Assembly: GCF_020379485.1 (NCBI RefSeq)
Contig: NC_063446.1
Location: forward strand, 23,772,610 to 23,836,609
Reading direction: 5' to 3'
Source: Brassica napus
Lineage: Eukaryota; Streptophyta; Magnoliopsida; Brassicales; Brassicaceae
Length of the DNA: 64,000 bases
The notes under the pieces were generated by a model. It had not been told where the DNA came from. It saw only the letters and a program-made list of their open reading frames with translations, and did not search any database. Every line of letters starts with the position of its first letter. The first letter of the stretch is position 1. This document shows positions 60,007 to 64,000 of the stretch, one piece after another. The position numbers and the translations under genes are program-made.

Positions 60007-60504
60007 TCTTGTAGCTGAAGAAAGATAAAAAAAAAAACCTGAAAATTTGAATAAATATATTGTGGTTTAAGTTTAGTTGTTCATGGATGCCTTGTTTAAC
60101 AAGTAAAGAACTGTTATCTATAGATTTTACTTCTTCTAAAATGTGCTAACTTCACCAACTCTAACAAGAAACTAATTGGTATTGGAGCTTCTTTTGATGA
60201 TTTTTTTTATCTTAAATGATTTACTATTTGATATATATATTTTTGACTATCAAAATTATGTCGAACAATTGTTAGTCTATGTATTATTTTTGTTTGTGTG
60301 TAGCTTTGATATGTGTTACCATGTGATAAGTGTTATATAGGACGCTAATCATTTTTTTTCAACTAGCTATAATCAATCATATTTACTTCAAATTTTTTTT
60401 AAAAAAAATCCTCATTTTAACATAAACGAAACAAGAGACGCCTCTGCTAATCGCTTCTCCGTCTCCGATCAAATCCGCGGTGGAAGTGAGGGAAGGAGAC
60501 ACAA
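60007..60504. other. Short gap between MIRO3 and ACBP4
   Basis: MIRO3 3' UTR and ACBP4 promoter and leader share about 500 bases. No gene. In Arabidopsis about ten gene models lie between these two (from memory), so this is a collapsed interval. Confidence 0.5.
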
Positions 60505-60851
60505 ATGGCTATAACTAGGGCCACATCTGGCCCCGCCTACCCGGAGAGATTCTACGCGGCCGCATCTTACGTCGGCCTCGACGGATCCGATTCGTCGGCG
60601 AAACACGTCAGCTCGAAATTCTCCAACGACACTGCGCTAATTTTCTACGCGCTGTACCAGCAGGTCCGTTCCTAACCTCCCTGATTGTTGAATTTCACGA
60701 GATCTGGTTGAATTTGTTTAGTTTCATTCATCGAAATCTCATCAGCAAGAGTACGAGCTAAGAAAAAATTCAATGTATATAGATCGATTTGATTGCCGTG
60801 TACTACTTTTTTTATTGATTAGAATCTTCACTAGATATTTGACTATAGTGT

Positions 60852-60887
<36 letters not shown>

Positions 60888-63800
60888 AATTCACTCTTCT
60901 ATATATCAACTGTCGACTCAGCTGAGTGTTGATGATCTCTTGGATATAACTTGTAATCATCAGGCTACTGTAGGACCATGCAACACTCCGAAGCCTAGTG
61001 CATGGAGGCCTGTGGAGCAAAGCAAGTGGAAAAGGTTAGTTAGATTCGGTGCTGTGTCTTCCAAACCTTTGATACAGTTCAACGTTTATGCGGCTTTGTA
61101 CATTTCTTTGCTTGAGTTTGGGAATCATACTTGTAGGAAGAAGCTTTGTGGTGGATTTGATCAGGAGATGCCTTAGGTTTCTTTAGTTATTAGAGTTGAA
61201 GAATCCAGATGCTTCATGAATCAGGGGAATGAGAAAGGAGTATTCTAGATGTAAGGTGCTAGATAAAAATTAGGAATGCAGGTCTCTTAGGAAAAAATAA
61301 ATGCTTATATGATTTGGTATGCATTCAAAAATCCTGTGACCTGTTGATAGAAGTGACTGCAGATAATGTTATTATTGCAAATACAATCCTTCACCATCTC
61401 GCTTGTTACCGCTTAGGATCTTTCTTTTTTGGAACTTTCCCTGTGAGACTTGCATGTTAATGTTCTGAATCATTTCAATATTTACTTAGTTGGCAGGGGC
61501 TCGGAACCATGCCCTCCATCGAGGCAATGCGTCTCTTTGTGAAAATTCTAGAGGTAAAAGAGAGAGAGATGTCTATGGCTATTTTTTAAAGACTTTACTG
61601 GAGCATAGGCTAAATTTCTTCCCTATTGCTTGCTTTATACCAGGAAGAAAATCCTGACTGGTATTCCAGCGAATTTACCGATATTCCAGATCCTGTCGTG
61701 GATGTCCAAATCAATGTGAGTTTTGTATCCCATGGGATTCTGTAATTATTACACTTTTTTTTGTTTCGTGAAGAAAGTATTTTTTGAGTCTTCTAGTGCA
61801 TCCCTTCTCTGTAGCAAACAAAAGATGAGCCTGTTGTTGAGAATGGAAACTCATTAAGCGAGACAAAGACAATTTCTGCTGAGAATGGACGTTTGTCAGA
61901 AACCCAAGATAAAGATGTAATCTCGGAAGTAACAAATAGTGTTTCTGTATATAACCAGTGGACTGCACCCCAAACATCTGGTCAGCGGCCAAAGGCCCGT
62001 TATGAGGTAATGTATTTATTCTCTCTTTTGAAAGGTTAACGGTCTTGTCATTCATGTATCATCTGCATTTCTAAAATCCTGTTTATCATATTTGTTTCAG
62101 CATGGAGCAGCAGTTATTCAAGATAAGATGTATATATATGGTGGAAATCACAATGGCCGTTACCTTGGTGATCTTCATGTAAGCAACTCACATGCATCAT
62201 CTGATGATTTAATTGAAGTATTCAATTTCATTTTCTTTTCCCACTGACAATTTTTGGTTTCTGTGGAATGTATTCAGGCTCTAGATTTTAAAAATTGGAC
62301 TTGGTCGAGAGTTGAAACCAAAGTTGCAACTGAATCAGAGGAAACATCTCCAACACTATTATCTCCTTGTGCTGGTCACACTTTGGTTAGTGTTCAACTT
62401 CCTGCGTTTTGTTTTGGTTTCTATTTTTTGCTTTTCGGGTTTCAGCCGAAGGAAAGTAGTCTCTTCGTGAAATTCACTTGCTATATTAATTGGTAACAAG
62501 GAAGACTCTATTATTTTCACATGCCTTCTTTGTTTGTTTTGTAGATACCGTGGGACAACAGATTGCTGTCTGTCGGTGGTCATAATAAGGATCCCTCAGA
62601 ATCTATGCAAGGTAAGCGTTTATATATCTTCAAGACAGAAATTTGCAAATATCTTATAGGAGGTTTCCGAAATCTTAATTCTTACAATCAATTTTCTACT
62701 GTTCCCCTGTTACAGTGAAAGTCTTTGATACCCATACCTGTACATGGTCAATGTTGAAGACGTATGGAAAACCACCGGTATATCTTCACTTCTCACATGT
62801 CATTTCGTTTTTATTGATTTCCTTTTTCATGCGGAAGTTGAGTATGAAGTTTGGTTTCTTGAACTGAGACTTTGTTTGTCATTTCCTCTTGCTTTCAGGT
62901 TTCACGTGGAGGCCAGTCAGTCACGATCGTGGGTAAAACCTTGGTGATATTTGGTGGGCAAGATGCAAAGAGATCACTTCTGAACGATTTGTATGTTCTT
63001 GATCTAGAAACTATGACCTGGGATGAGATAGATGCCATGTAAGAATTTATGATGTTTCTGCATTTTTTTTATCAAAGACTGTTAAACCCGTTTAATATAT
63101 ATAACCAGATACGAATATATTTGGAGAGCCACGAACTATCTCCTATTATTAACTCTTGATGGAAGATGTGCTATCAGGGTTTAAAACTGTTGTCAACTTG
63201 CAGAGGCGTATCTCCGTCTCCGAGGTCTGACCATGCTGCTGCAGTGCATGCAGAACGTTACCTTCTTATCTTTGGTGGGGGCTCACATGCTACCTGTTTC
63301 GGTGATCTGCATGTCCTTGATTTGCAGACTGTAAGTTAAAGCTAAGCGTATATTGTTTCAGCTGCCTTTCAAACGTTATTTGTCAGCGCCTGATATAACT
63401 GTCACATATAGATGGAGTGGTCAAGACCTGCACAACAAGGTGAGGCACCAACTCCTCGATCTGGACATGCTGGCGTGACAATTGGGGAGAACTGGTTTAT
63501 CGTTGGTGGCGGTGATAACAAGAGTGGTAGGTTTATGCCTTTTTCCTTGGGAATTTTACATAACTATTTATAGCAATGAAATGATATTTTCTTAGCTTTT
63601 TCAATTTCGTGGACTGATTGTTCTGCAACCTGATAAATGACTGCAGGGGCATCTGAGAGTGTTGTACTAAACATGTCAACTCTTACATGGTCGGTAGTGG
63701 CTTCTGTTGAAGGACGTGTACCTCTTGCTAGCGAGGTACTTAGATGAACAGATAACTATAAAAAAATTTATTAACACATAATCATTCCTGAAACAGAGTA

Positions 63801-63981
63801 GTAGTCTTTTTAAGATTTCAAAATGAATCAGTCTTTACTTATTTCGTTTTATTCTTGCAGAATTAAAAGCAAATCTTCCTTTTTTTTCTTGTGATAGGGA
63901 TTAAGTTTAGTCGTTAGTTCATACAATGGTGAAGATGTGCTAGTTGCTTTTGGTGGATACAATGGACGTTACAACAACGAG
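60505..63981 (+). CDS. ACBP4: Acyl-CoA-binding protein with kelch repeats (ACBP4), 3' end cut by window
   Basis: Matches Arabidopsis ACBP4 (At3g05420), a cytosolic large ACBP that binds acyl-CoA esters through its N-terminal domain and has kelch repeats for protein contacts. Fourteen exons lie inside the window (first 60505-60663, then 60964-61034, 61490-61553, 61644-61715, 61815-62006, 62101-62178, 62278-62385, 62545-62611, 62716-62777, 62899-63038, 63204-63330, 63412-63526, 63647-63735, 63898-63981), 476 codons in frame; about 190 more are expected beyond. The ACB domain spans about residues 12-105 (YPERFYAAASYVG, ALYQQATVGPCN, WQGLGTMPSIEAMRLFVKIL). Kelch units follow from about residue 185 (YIYGGNHNGRYLGDLHALD, LVIFGGQDAKRSLLNDLYVLD, LIFGGGSHATCFGDLHVLD). 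Intron 1 holds an (AG)n run at 60855-60886. No break. Confidence 0.94.
60855..60886. repeat. (AG)n microsatellite in ACBP4 intron 1
   Basis: Sixteen AG dinucleotides in a row, inside the first intron of the ACBP4 gene. Confidence 0.95.
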
Positions 63982-64000
63982 GTAGAGACTATGTTGATAA

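Overview
The window is nuclear DNA from a flowering plant of the mustard family, most likely Brassica or a close relative such as Raphanus. Genes have many short GT-AG introns in AT-rich sequence. In order, the recognisable genes follow one arm of Arabidopsis thaliana chromosome 3. From memory of that genome the run is At3g05090 (LRS1), 05100 (methyltransferase), 05140 (RBK2), a relic of 05180 (GDSL esterase), 05200 (ATL6), 05220 (HIPP34), 05230 (SPCS3A), a relic of 05270 (FPP3), 05280 (Yip1 family), 05290 (PNC1), 05300 (deaminase), 05310 (MIRO3) and 05420 (ACBP4). Many Arabidopsis neighbours are missing between these anchors, which is the fractionation expected of a subgenome in a formerly hexaploid Brassica ancestor.

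Region by region: 1-11.7 kb is gene-rich (LRS1 running off the left edge, methyltransferase, RBK2, GDSL relic, ATL6). 11.7-32.3 kb holds no intact host gene and is a transposon nest: a 5.6-kb Ty1/Copia element with 376-bp LTRs and a 5-bp target duplication, a 3.8-kb Mutator-like element packed with short palindromes and a long inverted repeat, a tRNA-derived SINE, two non-autonomous hAT elements with perfect 8-bp target duplications, and a small TA-flanked MITE. 32.9-39.8 kb carries a frameshifted HIPP gene, SPCS3A and an F-box gene. 40-48 kb is rebuilt sequence: a solo LTR, an unexplained stretch of long broken reading frames, three tandem copies of an unrecognised gene, and a broken FPP3. 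49-64 kb is again gene-rich: Yip1-family protein, PNC1, a deaminase, MIRO3 and ACBP4 running off the right edge.

The host genes are housekeeping or signalling genes and do not form one pathway. They cover secretion (signal peptidase subunit, Yip1 protein), organelles (PNC1 in peroxisomes, MIRO3 in mitochondria), lipid binding (ACBP4) and signalling or ubiquitin functions (RBK2, ATL6, F-box, LRS1).

The least ordinary items are the palindrome-filled Mutator-like element with its potential long hairpin transcript, the deaminase gene whose first two exons look copied from the nearby Yip1 gene, the Copia element with young LTRs but dead coding sequence, and the tandem unknown gene family. Exon borders were read by eye from splice signals and reading-frame continuity. 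Most are supported by an unbroken summed frame but may be off by a few bases.
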